Assembly: GCA_009801015.1 (NCBI GenBank)
Contig: VHZZ01001107.1
Coordinates: 70,163 to 96,523 of the forward strand
Direction: 5' to 3'
Source of the DNA: Silene noctiflora
Lineage: Eukaryota; Streptophyta; Magnoliopsida; Caryophyllales; Caryophyllaceae
Length of the DNA stretch: 26,361 nucleotides
Every line of letters begins with the position of its first letter. The stretch's first letter is position 1. Made by a program: the position numbers and the translations under genes. Below, one piece after another: positions 7,049 to 17,828 of the stretch. Under the pieces are notes generated by a model. The model had not been told where the DNA came from. It worked only from the letters and a program-made list of their open reading frames with translations, and did not search any database.

Positions 7049-9675
7049 TGTAACACCCCCATTTGTCTAAGAGCCTTTAACTAGGCCTCCTAAGCAAATA
7101 GGAATGCTACCATCTCGGTTTCCCGAGGTAGTGAATAACAAAGTACAGCAATTTAGAGTACATAAAATTTAAAACTTTACTTATAAGGCTTATTACAACT
7201 CAACCAACTAAAACTGATGATATAAATTACAACTTTCTTACAGCGGAATAAAATAAAGTACATAAATTAAATAGTGGATGTCTGAACTAATTAAGCTAAA
7301 CAACTAGGTAGACATAGACATCCTCATGCATCCCCATGAGCTCTCGAAACAACTAACTCAAGACCTGTCAAAAACTGCTCCCTAATAATGGTTCATCACA
7401 GGTGTTCACGAGTACAAGGTCAACCACGAGGTTGAGTAGGATATAACCAAACAACAGAAAAATAATAAATGCATACAAGTATAAGACCATGCAACTGATG
7501 CACCTCCGCATCCAAACATAACTCCAATACTCTCCGTGATCGCATCCCGATTCTCCCACCCTGCCATTCCCTAGGCCGAGGTTCAACGCAACCGTCGTTG
7601 AGATCCAAGACAATGCCTGAGGACACCATGGTCAAGCCTGAAGACAAGCCATGGGCCTAAACAAAGTAACCATTCCAACTCCGAACATTTCCAACATCCG
7701 ACTCAATATGAATGCATGCAATGCAAATAACAATAAATATATATATCACATGCCTTAAATATTCAACCAACGCAATAGCCATCCAACAAACATCGTCACA
7801 TATAAGCAAACCAGCCATTAACAGCACATTACAAATGCAGTTGAGTAGGTATACCCTACCTTTTAGCAAAATACTCCAAATAGCAACTCCGAGCAAACAA
7901 GTGAAAAATATCCGACAACAACACCCGTCACCTTTAAGCAAATAATAAATAACATATACTAACTACTCAATTAACAACAATAATTAATTATATTAATTAA
8001 CTAAAAAACAATATTTACGAATACAAATACATCACGTCACATTATATAATTATAAACTTATTAAATATCGTCATAAGCATTAAACAATTATACTTGCCTT
8101 ATAAACAAATCAAACTAATTAATTAATTATTATTAGAAACTCCGTCTCACAACAATTATACGAGTCATATATTATTATATTTGTCGCTACGTAAAATTAC
8201 GAATTAAACTTGTTACAACGAAACAAAAACAAAAACAAATACTATTACTTTAACCGTTACCACCCAAACCCACGTTCCAAACAACCACGGTAACTCCCAC
8301 ATCTGCCAACCACCACGGTGCCCAGACCACCACCAACCCCATCGTCATCTTCCCTAACAGCCTATACACACACACCCAACCCGACATCACCTAAACACCC
8401 AGCTTCCCTCATAACCCGTGACACAAAAACTAACTCCCAACCACGACTCAACCCCCACACCACCTATGGCCACCACCGTTGCCACCACTGGTGCACGGTG
8501 GTTCTAGGGGTAGTGTCCACGTCCTCTATACCTCAACACACAGACCACCAACACCTTTATAAAACGGTTCCACCACGCGCTCCCTTCTCCCCTGTTTTCA
8601 CGTGAAACCACCCCCACAATCACCAAACACCACCACTAACCACCACTTCACCACCTATAGGACCGATTACTACCCAGGAACACAACCTTTCCTTCCCCTT
8701 GCCACGACGACCTATAAACACGACAAATAACTCGTCTTAAACACACGACCGAAAACCCGCAACAAAACCCATCTTCTAATTCCGGCCACCACCGCCACCT
8801 GTGGCCACCAAGGACACCACTACTAGGGTCAACCCAACCCCTAGGTACCATCCCACACCAACGCAGGTCACGAGGGGTCCACGAAAGGGTCCAAACCCGT
8901 ATTCTAATCATACGCCTATTAACCTGACATCACCAACAAACCACCCAATTAACCACCCATTGGACGGTCACCGGCAGCCCTACTACGTTCAGGTCTGGTC
9001 ACGGTAGTTCGTAGTCCATCCTAGGTCAATAACTACGGTCCAAGGTCAAGCAAAGTCGAAGAAATAATTAACATAAGACGATGCATGAGCAATGTAATAA
9101 ACGAATTAATAAATGATTTTAAGATGGTTTAATAAACTTACTTGTCTAAGGCAAAATAGGGCTTTATGAAATCTGAAAAATTACTTGAGGCTTGTCTTTG
9201 AATTATGAATACAGTCATATTATGGGGTATTTATAGTAGAGTAGAATAGAGAGTTAGGGAAGAAATATAATTTCCATAAAGCTTTTAGGAATAATATTAT
9301 CTATTATAATTATTAATATTATTAATTTATAAAATTACTAAATCACAAATACTATTATTAATATTCGGAAATTTCGACCAAATATAAAAGTGGGAAAAAT
9401 AAGAATTACAATTATTAAACAAGGACCGTCTTATAAAATAAGTACTAAATATTAAAATAGGAAGTAAATATAAAATATAAAATAGGATTAATTATAAGTA
9501 TCTTAGTATAAGTAACGGAATATAAAAGAATATCATTTTATGAAATAATAATAAAATACAAAGTAATTATTAAAATGTAATAATTATAATATGACGTAAA
9601 ACAATTCATTTTGAAATACGTTTAAAACACGTAGTTTGACTTGCGTTGACCATAACTAAAATACGGGGTATTACA
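7049..9675 (-). repeat. LARD 3' LTR (left)
   Basis: Starts TGTAACACCCCC and ends GGTATTACA on the plus strand. It is about 70 bp shorter than the right LTR, mainly because a 62-bp segment present at 13295-13356 is missing after position 8002. It contains a C/CCACC-rich block around 8280-8990 between AT-rich flanks. Confidence 0.92.
9228..9235 (-). promoter_or_regulatory. TATA box in LARD 3' LTR
   Basis: The minus strand reads CTACTATAAATACCCC, an ideal plant TATA box. It sits about 440 bp inside the LTR from its minus-strand start. The matching box in the 5' LTR is at 14588-14595. Confidence 0.6.
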
Positions 9676-9690
9676 GTCTTCCCTCCTTAA
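9676..9690 (-). promoter_or_regulatory. polypurine tract of LARD element
   Basis: The minus strand reads TTAAGGAGGGAAGAC directly before the 3' LTR start TGTAATACCCCG. This is the expected place for plus-strand DNA priming. Confidence 0.8.
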
Positions 9691-9777
9691 AAAGAACTTC
9701 GTCCCTGAAGTTCACCACACTACCCATAACAAAATCCAACCTAAGGTCTTTCCCACGACAAAATGCTATATAAAATA

Positions 9778-9830
9778 GCGGGTATTACATCCTATCTCCC
9801 TTAAAAAAAACTTCGTCCCAAAGTTTAACT
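9778..9830 (-). repeat. internal LTR-terminus plus PPT-like module in LARD
   Basis: Plus-strand GCGGGTATTACA at 9778-9789 copies the LTR terminus. It is followed by TCCTATCTCCCTTAAAAAAA, a second PPT-like tract, and CTTCGTCCCAAAG, which parallels the sequence beside the true PPT. It looks like a duplicated or recombined 3' boundary. Confidence 0.6.
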
Positions 9831-12324
9831 CAACCTATATATACTAAGACAACACATCAACTATATAACCACATATCATTCTCATTCTTAACCACAGTCT
9901 ATCCTCCTTAAAGATCAGGCCAACAACAATTCGAAAGAATATAAAATCAAAAGATTCAACTTCGATGTAACTACCAATAGCACGCGCATATCAATACCAT
10001 CAATCATTAAAAGATTTTCCAATCCTATCCTCCTTAAACAAGGTTACGTCCCTGTAACCTCCATCATCAGTTACAACATCACAAGAACAAACTTCAACCA
10101 TAACTAAGAACAAAGTCAACCTTATCAGTACCTAACGCATGCACAACGTATCACATTGTTTCTTATTTCAACATAACAGAAGCATCAATTATAACCATGG
10201 GTTCACATATTCTTACAAAAGCATTAGAACATAAATAACATACCACACGTGCGAATAGTTAAGCTTAGTTAGTATTTTCATCTAAACATTCACGCGAAGA
10301 CAAGAATAAATTGACAGCAATGCAAATATCTAGGCGCCATTTCGAAATTTCCCACCAGTAGGCATAACATATACTATTCCCGAAATAAAATAACTACGAT
10401 AACACTCAATAAAACATATAGACATATCCATTGTTAAAACTTTATCAAAATAATCACAACTAACATTTACCGCTTCTGACCAGAATAAAACATGACAAGA
10501 TAAATAAACAGATACACATATCCAGTCACTACGATTATGATGGTCACATAAGGGAAATCACAACATATGTGAATAATTAGACTTGTCCTAATGGTTTCAA
10601 CTTCTTGTAATTATTAGCCATATTTGGTCATCTAATTTACTCATGTTATCATAACATATGAAAGCATTATTATAAGGCTCCTATATTTATCTCATATCAA
10701 GGCTCAACCAATTATCATGCTACTATTGTCATATAAGAACATTATAAGGTTGCCTTTAAAGATTCATGAAATAGCAAAACTAGGATATCAAATCTTAACA
10801 TAAAACATACATTTTCAAATGTCATAAATCATGCTGTAGGTTTCAAAAATTGTTAATAAATAACCACTTCACCATTTCGCGAGTTATTATACTTCTTAGA
10901 AAATACAGGGAATTAACCATACATAGGAAGAAGAATCAAATTCAAAGCTCAAAAGAATTATTTATAACGAATTTTACAACTTAATTGGTCTAGACAAAAA
11001 TTTAACAGGAATTATTCAGAAACTTGGTGCAACTTGCAAAAATCACCTTTAAATAAAAAAACATCAAGATTTTAAGTGGTTTATCATTTTGGAAACGTAG
11101 GCAACTATTCTAAACAGTGGAATTTGAATTATGCATAAAAAATAAGTACGTTTTAAATTAAAAATTTTACAAAATTGTTGGTCGAAAACAGAACTGTGCA
11201 GTAACAATCTTACCACTGTCTACTAAAACATTTATTTCTCCAAAAATATAACTCGAATAAACATAAAACCAGCGGCATTGCAAAACTAATTCATAAGGTT
11301 ACCACACATAAAATTTTCGTACTCAGATATGGAATATATGTTAAATGGCAGCTAAAACAGTTAGGGGTAACATTCTGAAAAAATTGAGCACGATCTTTGT
11401 TTCCTTAAAATTTTCAACATTATTTCACATAATCACACTTAAACATTATCATCCTTTCTCTAAGCATGTTATTATATACATGAGGGTAGGAAATCACATT
11501 GCACCTTAAGAACAATCATTTACTATGTTAAACAATAATTATTACCATATGAAAACTGTAGAAATTACGAAGACTGAGAGATGAAATTGAATGAATACTT
11601 GAATAATCATATATATAAATAAATAAATAAACAAATGTATGTCTGAAACAATCACAACTATTAAGATACGATGTATAAACCTAAAGCACTGGGGTGCTAC
11701 TTATTGAGTATTGGCGCACACATTGTCGGAAATCAAATAACAAATATTACTAAATTATATAGATAAAATAATTATGACGTTTAAGGATAGTCTATGTAAC
11801 ATATAATTATCATAAAATTCATGGTTTGGGGCAAAACATTCCGCATATTACTAGACATGAATTACTAATTGCATGTAATAAATAAAACAAGATATGAACT
11901 TAATTCTACCACATTCACATATTAGTTCAAGGATCAAATTTTCACATATAACAATAATTTCAAGCATGGTTATGTACACAAATGATATAGCAAAAGAAAT
12001 AGGCAACACTAATGTCACACGCAGCAAATACGGCCTATTGGCCTTACCACATAAAACTTACCTTGATTCCGCATCCTGAAACAAGGTTAGAATAAAATCA
12101 CAAGCATTCACAGATTCCTCTTAAGTCTAATTCTTTTTAACCTCACTTCTCTATTATCCCTCCTAGGTTTTCCCATGGTTCAAAACTGAGGGGGCCAAGG
12201 TACGAATTAAGGGCGCCTTCTTAACCACACTAAGGGGCTCCTAACAGCTCCTACCTGAGGTTCATTTTATTTAGACACATCCTAAGTTCATTAGGTTCAT
12301 TGGTTTAGGCCTAAGGATAGTTCA

Positions 12325-12335
12325 CTCTGATACCA
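12325..12335 (-). promoter_or_regulatory. primer binding site of LARD (tRNA-iMet)
   Basis: The minus strand reads TGGTATCAGAG, matching 11 bases of the common plant PBS complementary to initiator Met-tRNA. It is 3 bp inside the 5' LTR end. Confidence 0.85.
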
Positions 12336-12338
12336 CTT

Positions 12339-15035
12339 TGTAACACCCCCATTTGTCTAAGAGCCTTTAGCTAGGCCTTCTAAGCAAATAAGAATGCTAC
12401 CATCTCGGTTTCCCGAGGTAGTGAATAACAAAGTATAGCAATCCAGAATACATAAAATTTAAAACTTTACTTATAAGGATTATTACAACTCAACCAACTA
12501 AAACTGATGATATAAATTACAACTTTCTTACAGCGGAATAAAATAAAGTACATAAATTAAATAGTGGAAGTCTGAACTAAGTGAGCTAAACAACTAGGTA
12601 GACATAGACATCCTCTTGCATCCCCATGAGCTCCCGAAACAGCTAACTCAAGACCTGTCAAAAACTGCTCCCCAATAATGGTACATCATAAGTGTTCACG
12701 AGTACGCGGTCAACCACGAGGTTGAGTAGGATATAACCAAACAACAGGAAAATAATAAATGCATACAAGTATGAGACCATGCAACTGATGCACCTCTGCA
12801 TCCAAACACAACTCCAATACTCCCCGTGATCGCATCCCGATTCTCCCGCCCCGCCATTCCCTAGGCTGAGGTTCAACGCAACCGTCGTTGAGATCCAGGA
12901 CAACGCCTGAGGACACCATGGTCAAGCCTGCAGACAAGCCATGGGCCTAAACAAAGTAACCATTTCCAACTCCGCACCATTTCCAACATCCGACTCAATA
13001 TGAATGCATGCCATGCCAATAACACTAAATATATATATCACATGCCTTAAATATTCAACCAAAGCAATAGCCGTCCAACAAACATCGTCACATATAAGCA
13101 AACCAGCCATTAACAGCACATTACAAACGAAGTTGAGTAGGTATACCCTACATTTTAGCAAAATACTCAAAATAACAACTCCGAGCAAACAAGTGAAAGA
13201 TATCCGTCAACAACACCCATCACCTTTAAGCAAATGATAAATAACAATTACTAACTACTCAATTAACAACAATAATTAATTATATTAATTAACTGCGATT
13301 TATTATTATTATTACATGAAATTTATTAAATAATTAACCCGTCAATTAAATCAACTAATAAACAATATTTACGAATACAAATACATCCCGTCACATTATA
13401 TAATTATAAACTTATTAAATATCGTTATAAGCATTAAACAATTACACTTGCCTTATAAACAAATCAAACTAATTAATTAATTATGATTACAAAATCCGTC
13501 TCACAACAATTATACGAGTCATATATTATTATATTTCTCGCTACGTAAAATTACGAATTAAACTTGTTACAACGAAACACAAACACAAACATATACGATT
13601 ACTTTAACCGTCACCACCCAAACCAACGTTTCAAACAACTACGGCAACTCCCACATCTTCCAACCACCACGGTGCCCAGACCACTACCAACCCCGCCGTC
13701 GTCTTCCCCAACAGCCTATACACACACACACCCAACCCGAAATCACCCTAACACTCAGCTTCCCTCACAACCCGTGACACAAACGCCAATTCCCCACCAC
13801 GACTCAACCCCCACACCATCTTTGGCCACCACCGTTGCCACCACTAGCGCACGGTGGTTCCAGGGGCAGTGTCCACTTCCTCTCTACGTCACCACACAGA
13901 CCACCAACACCTTTATAAAAAGGTTCCACCACGCGCTCCCTGCTCCCCTGTTTTCACGTGAAACCACCACCACAATCACCTAACACCACCACTAACCACC
14001 ACTTCACCACCCATAGGACCGACTACTACCCAGGAACACAACCTTACCTTCCCCTTGCCACGACGACCTATAAACACGACAAACAACTCGTCTTAAACAC
14101 ACAACCGAAAACCCGCAACAAAATCCATCTTCTAATTCCGGCCACCACCGCCACCCGTGGCCACCAAGGACACCACTACTAGGGTCAACCCAACCCCTAG
14201 GTACCAACCCATACCAACCCAGGTCACGAGGGGTCCATGAAAGGGTCCAAACCCGTATTCTAATCATACGCCTAGTAACCCGACATCACAAACAAACCAC
14301 CCAATTAACCACCCATAGGACGGCCGCCAACAGCCCTACTATGGTCAGATCTGGTCATGGTAGTTCGTAGTCCATCCTAGGTCAATAACTACGGTCCAAG
14401 GTCAAGCAAAGTCGAAGAAATAATTAACATAAGCCGATGTATGAGCAATGTAATAAACGAATTAATAAACGATTTTAAGACGGTTTAATAAACTTACTTG
14501 TCTGAGGCAAAATAGGGATTTATGAAATCTGAAAAATTACTTGAGGCTTGTCTTTGAATTATGAATACAATAGGTTTTATTATAGGGTATTTATAGTAGA
14601 GTAGAATAGAGAGTTAGGGAAGAAATAAAATTTCCATAAAGCTTTTAGGAATAATATTATCTATTATAATTATTAATATTATTAATTTATAAAATTACTA
14701 AATCTCAAATACTATTATTAATATTCAGAAATTTCGATCAAATATAAAATAGGGAAAAATAAGAATTACAATTATTAAACAAGGATCGTCTTATAAAATA
14801 AGTACTAAATATTAAAATAGGAAATAAATATAAAATATAAAATAGAAATAATTATAAGTATCTTAGTATAAGTAACAGAATATAAAAGAATATCATTTTA
14901 TGAAATAATTAAAAAATATAAAGTAATTATTAAAATGTAATAATCATAATATGACGTTAAACAATTCATTTTGAAATATGTTTAAAAGACGTAGTTTGAC
15001 TTGCGTTGACCATAATTAAAATACAGGGTATTACA
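12339..15035 (-). repeat. LARD 5' LTR (right)
   Basis: A 2697-bp LTR, closely similar to 7049-9675 along its whole length. Its ends are TGTAACACCCCC and GGTATTACA on the plus strand. It keeps the 62-bp segment at 13295-13356 that the left LTR lacks. Because the element is in minus orientation, this is the LTR that would drive transcription. Confidence 0.92.
14588..14595 (-). promoter_or_regulatory. TATA box in LARD 5' LTR
   Basis: TATTTATA on the plus strand is TATAAATA on the element's strand, about 440 bp into the LTR. The sequence is preserved in both LTRs. Transcription would be expected to start about 30 bp downstream, near 14560 (inference). Confidence 0.65.
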
Positions 15036-15040
15036 GACGG
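15036..15040. repeat. right TSD of LARD-type element
   Basis: GACGG, matching 7044-7048. Joining the flanks here restores the PMD reading frame. Confidence 0.85.
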
Positions 15041-16716
15041 GGACAGTGAAGGTGTCATGGAGACACTGCCTAGCCAGATGCTAGCCCAAGTACCAAACAT
15101 GCCCCATGGGCGTCTCGAGAAGGAGTCTACTCGAGCTCCTAAGCTTGAGTACGTCAGCCACAAAGGCTTGTGCCCCAGTGTAGTCCTCCCAAGGCCTCGG
15201 TACCCAGTGAAGTCACATTTCAAGAGGCAGGAAATCAATATCGAAAATAGACAACATATAAAGACTAGAAAGAATGCTTACGTCGTCAAGCTGCAAAGAG
15301 TTGACACCCCTCCTGTAGGTGACGTAAGGGGAACGTTGGCTCTTCTGTCTGCAAATGATCCAGTCCCTCACGAAAGGGTACTCCCTAGACATGTCAGCCG
15401 CCCTCGTGGGCGCAAAGCCAGGAAAGTACAAGTAGATCCAGGCCTAAAGAAAAGACAAAAGGGAGATTTTAAATAATCATTCATTTGCCAAGTGACTTAT
15501 TTACATATTAAGTAATCCTTTACTTATCTACGATGATCCTTCATTTCGCCAGAAATTATTTATAAATAATCATTTATCTATCAAGTAATCGTTTACTTAC
15601 CTATATCTATAGTGATCGTTCATTAACCAAAGTAAGTAAATAATCATGTATTTACATTTATTCTTTTTCACACGAGCCGTGCATCTAGATACAAAAGGTA
15701 AGGGGGAGATAAGAACTTCTATTCCATCTCTATTTCTATAAATGAAGAAAATAAAAAGATGAAAGGAAGGTTCATACCTCCAAGACAAGTCCTGGACCAA
15801 AGATAGTAGGCGACGTCCCTCTCTCCAACAGCTCGGGACGCACCATGGCCCTCATGTAACGAGTGAGGACCGCAAAGCTAGGAGTGACCCAGTCCAAACG
15901 ACCTAGGCAACCAAGGTCAGCAAGAAAGGGAAGAGGCTTCGTCGACAACCGCTCTCCCTTATCTCCGAAGAAGATCAAAGACAAAAACCACCAAAGCCAC
16001 AAATGGGCCCTCTGCTCGGCTGTACACGGCGGAGGAGTCACCCAGCTCCCTCCCTCACTGAACTGTACATCTGGGAAGAGTCTTACCGTCAAAGTACTCC
16101 TTGACGTAAGAACTCGGAACCAGAACGGGTACCCTAGCGGCGACCTTAGGCAAAGACCAACCTATTAGCTTCCTGACCTCCTCCGAGTCAGCTCTCATGG
16201 CCGTCTCAAGCCATACTATCGGCTCGTCACCGCAAGGAAAATCGGAGACGTGCCGACATCCTCCAAAGTCACCCCGATCTCACTGAACGGCATGAGAAAG
16301 ATTGAGGTCGTATCCCAAAAGCGATCCAGGAATGCCCGGATCAGGCACATGTTGGCACGGATCTTCCTCGTTTGGATCTCGCGCCAAGCCCGTACCAAAA
16401 CCCAAAAGGCACCCCTATCTAAGATGCCTCTCTTATCCTCTTTCACTCTCTAGTAGGCCTCCATCATGGTCGTATACCCGAAAATGACCTCATGTTGCTA
16501 GCCTCCTGCAAATTCAAACACATGTTCGAGCAATCAATTGTATTTCAGAAGAAAGAAAGAATGCAAAATTAGAAAATTAAAAAGCTTACCAAGCTCCTCG
16601 CCGCGCAGTACGACAGGTGAATCTCCGCAGCCCAAATGAGATGTTTAGCATCCCATTTATCAGCCCACTCAGGTGCCTGAGTAGGCTGACGACCACCCCT
16701 CCTTGTGGTTGCCCTC

Positions 16717-16721
16717 CTAGG
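16717..16721. repeat. left TSD of gag-only LTR element
   Basis: CTAGG, matching 20630-20634. Confidence 0.85.
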
Positions 16722-17259
16722 TGTCACCCTCCGGTACTTTAGGCGGATCGTGGCGCACACCCTTGCCTGACTCTAGGGCAAGAATGCAAGTAAAAAGGGT
16801 CTCGTACTAGTGAGGGATCGCCCACTAGCACGTTTCTCGGGACTCGGGGTGTGTGTCGGGAATCCTAGTCACGATTATCAAAGTCCGAAACACGAAAGAA
16901 ATAAAAGTAAGCAATACGATTATTGTAAGCAAGAGACAAGCAATATCAAGCTTAAGGATGAGAAGCGGTTTTCATTGACTAGAACCTTTCATAGAGGGAA
17001 ATTTGATAGTTTGACTCTTGTAGCAGGATACATTGAGTGTGCAGAATAGCGATACATTTTCTTAACACTTAAAAACGTAACTTAAACTAAAAACAAGACT
17101 CCAAGATTTGACACGCAGGAAGTATTCTTGGAGTACTAAATGTTACAAAAAACAGAAATGAAAAAATGTAAACGGAAATAAGAAATCTAAGGGTTCGAAG
17201 TAAAAGGACCGCGCGAGCAATTTTTAAGGATTTTGTGGCTAAAAGTGCGGCTCCTTACA
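16722..17259 (-). repeat. 3' LTR of gag-only element (left)
   Basis: 538 bp, starting TGTCACCCTCCGGTACTTTA and ending CTCCTTACA on the plus strand. It is similar throughout to 20107-20629, with a small internal length difference. Confidence 0.88.
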
Positions 17260-17274
17260 TTCTCCCCCACCTAA
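17260..17274 (-). promoter_or_regulatory. polypurine tract of gag-only element
   Basis: The minus strand reads AGGTGGGGGAGAA just before the 3' LTR (TGTAAGGAG). Confidence 0.8.
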
Positions 17275-17348
17275 TCTGTTGCCGCCCTCGGCAACACAAA
17301 ATTCTCGAACGGTGCTTCAGTGAGACATCCTCGGTGAGCTGTGGCCGT

Positions 17349-17696
17349 CTATGCTGCGTTGAGGTTTGTTTTTCTCTTCAGTCCAGCTTGTAGATACTCT
17401 TCGGACCACACCATGATCGGATTCATCGTTCCTTCAAGGATAGAGTGCAAATCCTTGACGGTGAGACTGCCGAACATCATATCCTCCAAGTTTATCACTC
17501 GCCTCTGGTCATTTTGGAAAGTCCATGTCCTCGTTGCTCGAGCGGAAATCTCGCGAGATCGTTCCGGATTCTTGCTCCAGTTCACCTTCACCTTGTCCAT
17601 CACCACTTCAGTACCTGTATTCAAGGGTAAGTGAGTTCTCCAAGACGCCGAATCAGCATTTCGACGCGGCCCCCTAATGGTACGAGGTCTTCTCAT
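17349..17696 (-). CDS. unidentified open stretch 3' of gag-protease (115 codons)
   Basis: An open frame of 115 codons between the end of the protease region and the PPT. It is basic at the N-terminus (RTIRGPRRNADSASW) and contains WSKNPERSREISARATRTW. I do not recognise a domain; it is not RT, RNase H or integrase. The N-terminal words echo a second copy farther upstream (RDIRGPRRSNVSTSW), produced by a 78-bp DNA repeat, a multiple of three. It may be a C-terminal extension of the gag product or chance. The stop is at 17351-17349, within 100 bp of the 3' LTR. Confidence 0.3.
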   Translation of the reverse strand: MRRPRTIRGPRRNADSASWRTHLPLNTGTEVVMDKVKVNWSKNPERSREISARATRTWTFQNDQRRVINLEDMMFGSLTVKDLHSILEGTMNPIMVWSEEYLQAGLKRKTNLNAA

Positions 17697-17783
17697 CTGG
17701 GTCGACTAACCCTCACACCAAGACGTTGAGACATTACTTCGACGCGGCCCCCTAATGTCACGAGTCCTTCTTCCTTGGGTCTC
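17640..17783. repeat. 78-bp-period direct repeat, two copies
   Basis: CCAAGACG begins each unit at 17640 and 17718, and both contain TCGACGCGGCCCCCTAATG (17661 and 17739) followed by ACGAG and TTCTTC-like words and GGGTC. Period 78 bp. Confidence 0.8.
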
Positions 17784-17828
17784 ACGACCCCCATTGTATA
17801 CCTCCTTCCGAGGTTGTAGACACTCGTT

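Larger units (their letters stand above)
9676..12338. other. LARD internal region, non-coding
   Basis: This 2.66-kb stretch is AT-rich and has stops in all frames. The longest open stretch (about 61 codons near 11894) resembles nothing I know. On the minus strand it starts with the PBS and a leader at roughly 12338-12120 and ends at the PPT at 9676-9690. The last 400 bp hold repeated PPT-like modules with the word CTCCTTAAA or CTCCCTTAAA near 9682, 9796, 9902 and 10028. I see no gag, protease, RT or integrase motif. Confidence 0.8.
7049..15035 (-). mobile_element. LARD-type non-autonomous LTR retrotransposon, complete, minus strand
   Basis: A complete 8.0-kb element with long terminal repeats at 7049-9675 and 12339-15035. 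It is flanked by the 5-bp duplication GACGG (7044-7048 and 15036-15040). Seen on the minus strand, the 5' LTR is the right one. It is followed by the PBS TGGTATCAGAG (tRNA-iMet type) at 12335-12325, and the internal region ends in a purine tract AAGGAGGGAAGAC just before the 3' LTR. The LTRs begin TGTAATACCC and end GGTGTTACA on that strand. The 2.66-kb interior encodes nothing recognisable, so it must have used proteins from another element. The LTR ends and PPT resemble Tekay/Del chromoviruses as I know them; that lineage is inference. It lies in exon 4 of the antisense PMD gene, in the same orientation. Confidence 0.9.
15036..16721 (-). pseudogene. plant mobile domain (PMD) antisense gene, central exons
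   Basis: The core of the PMD gene (PF10536-like). The end of exon 1 is 16721-16590, reading PEWADKWDAKHLIWAAEIHL, with donor GTAAGC. The intron is 16589-16506. Exon 2 (16505-15778) holds FLDRFWDTTSIFLMPFSEIG followed by VTLEDVG, then LWLWWFLSLIFFGDKGERL and SFAVLTRYMRAMVR, ending GLVLE. The intron is 15777-15444. Exon 3 (15443-15282) starts AWIYLYFPGFAPTRA. Exon 4 begins near 15206 (WVPRPWEDYTGAQAFVADV); its acceptor is not clear. Small frameshifts near 16240 and 16080 and a TAG in exon 4 make it a pseudogene. PMD proteins occur both as host genes (MAIN/MAIL) and inside plant transposons; here it is an antisense passenger of the Tat backbone. The family call is firm; the function in the element is unknown. 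Confidence 0.8.

Noticed and set aside
6288..7070. Plus-strand open frames of 81 and 169 codons over the PMD 3' exons
   Set aside because: The minus strand here has conserved exons with GT-AG junctions in two copies; the plus-strand frames are shadows.
7368..7647. Open frames in the left LARD LTR on the minus strand, with equivalents at 12658-12937
   Set aside because: They recur in the other LTR simply because the LTRs are repeats. They resemble no protein I know and overlap each other in two frames.
8648..8911. 87-codon minus-strand frame kept in both LARD LTRs (also 14004-14267)
   Set aside because: It falls in the CCACC-rich block, where stop codons are rare by composition. Trp/Gly/Arg-rich content and lack of any domain make coding unlikely.
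15006..15476. 156-codon plus-strand open frame starting in the LARD LTR
   Set aside because: It begins inside the LTR, crosses the TSD and runs antisense to PMD exons 3-4, so it is a shadow frame.
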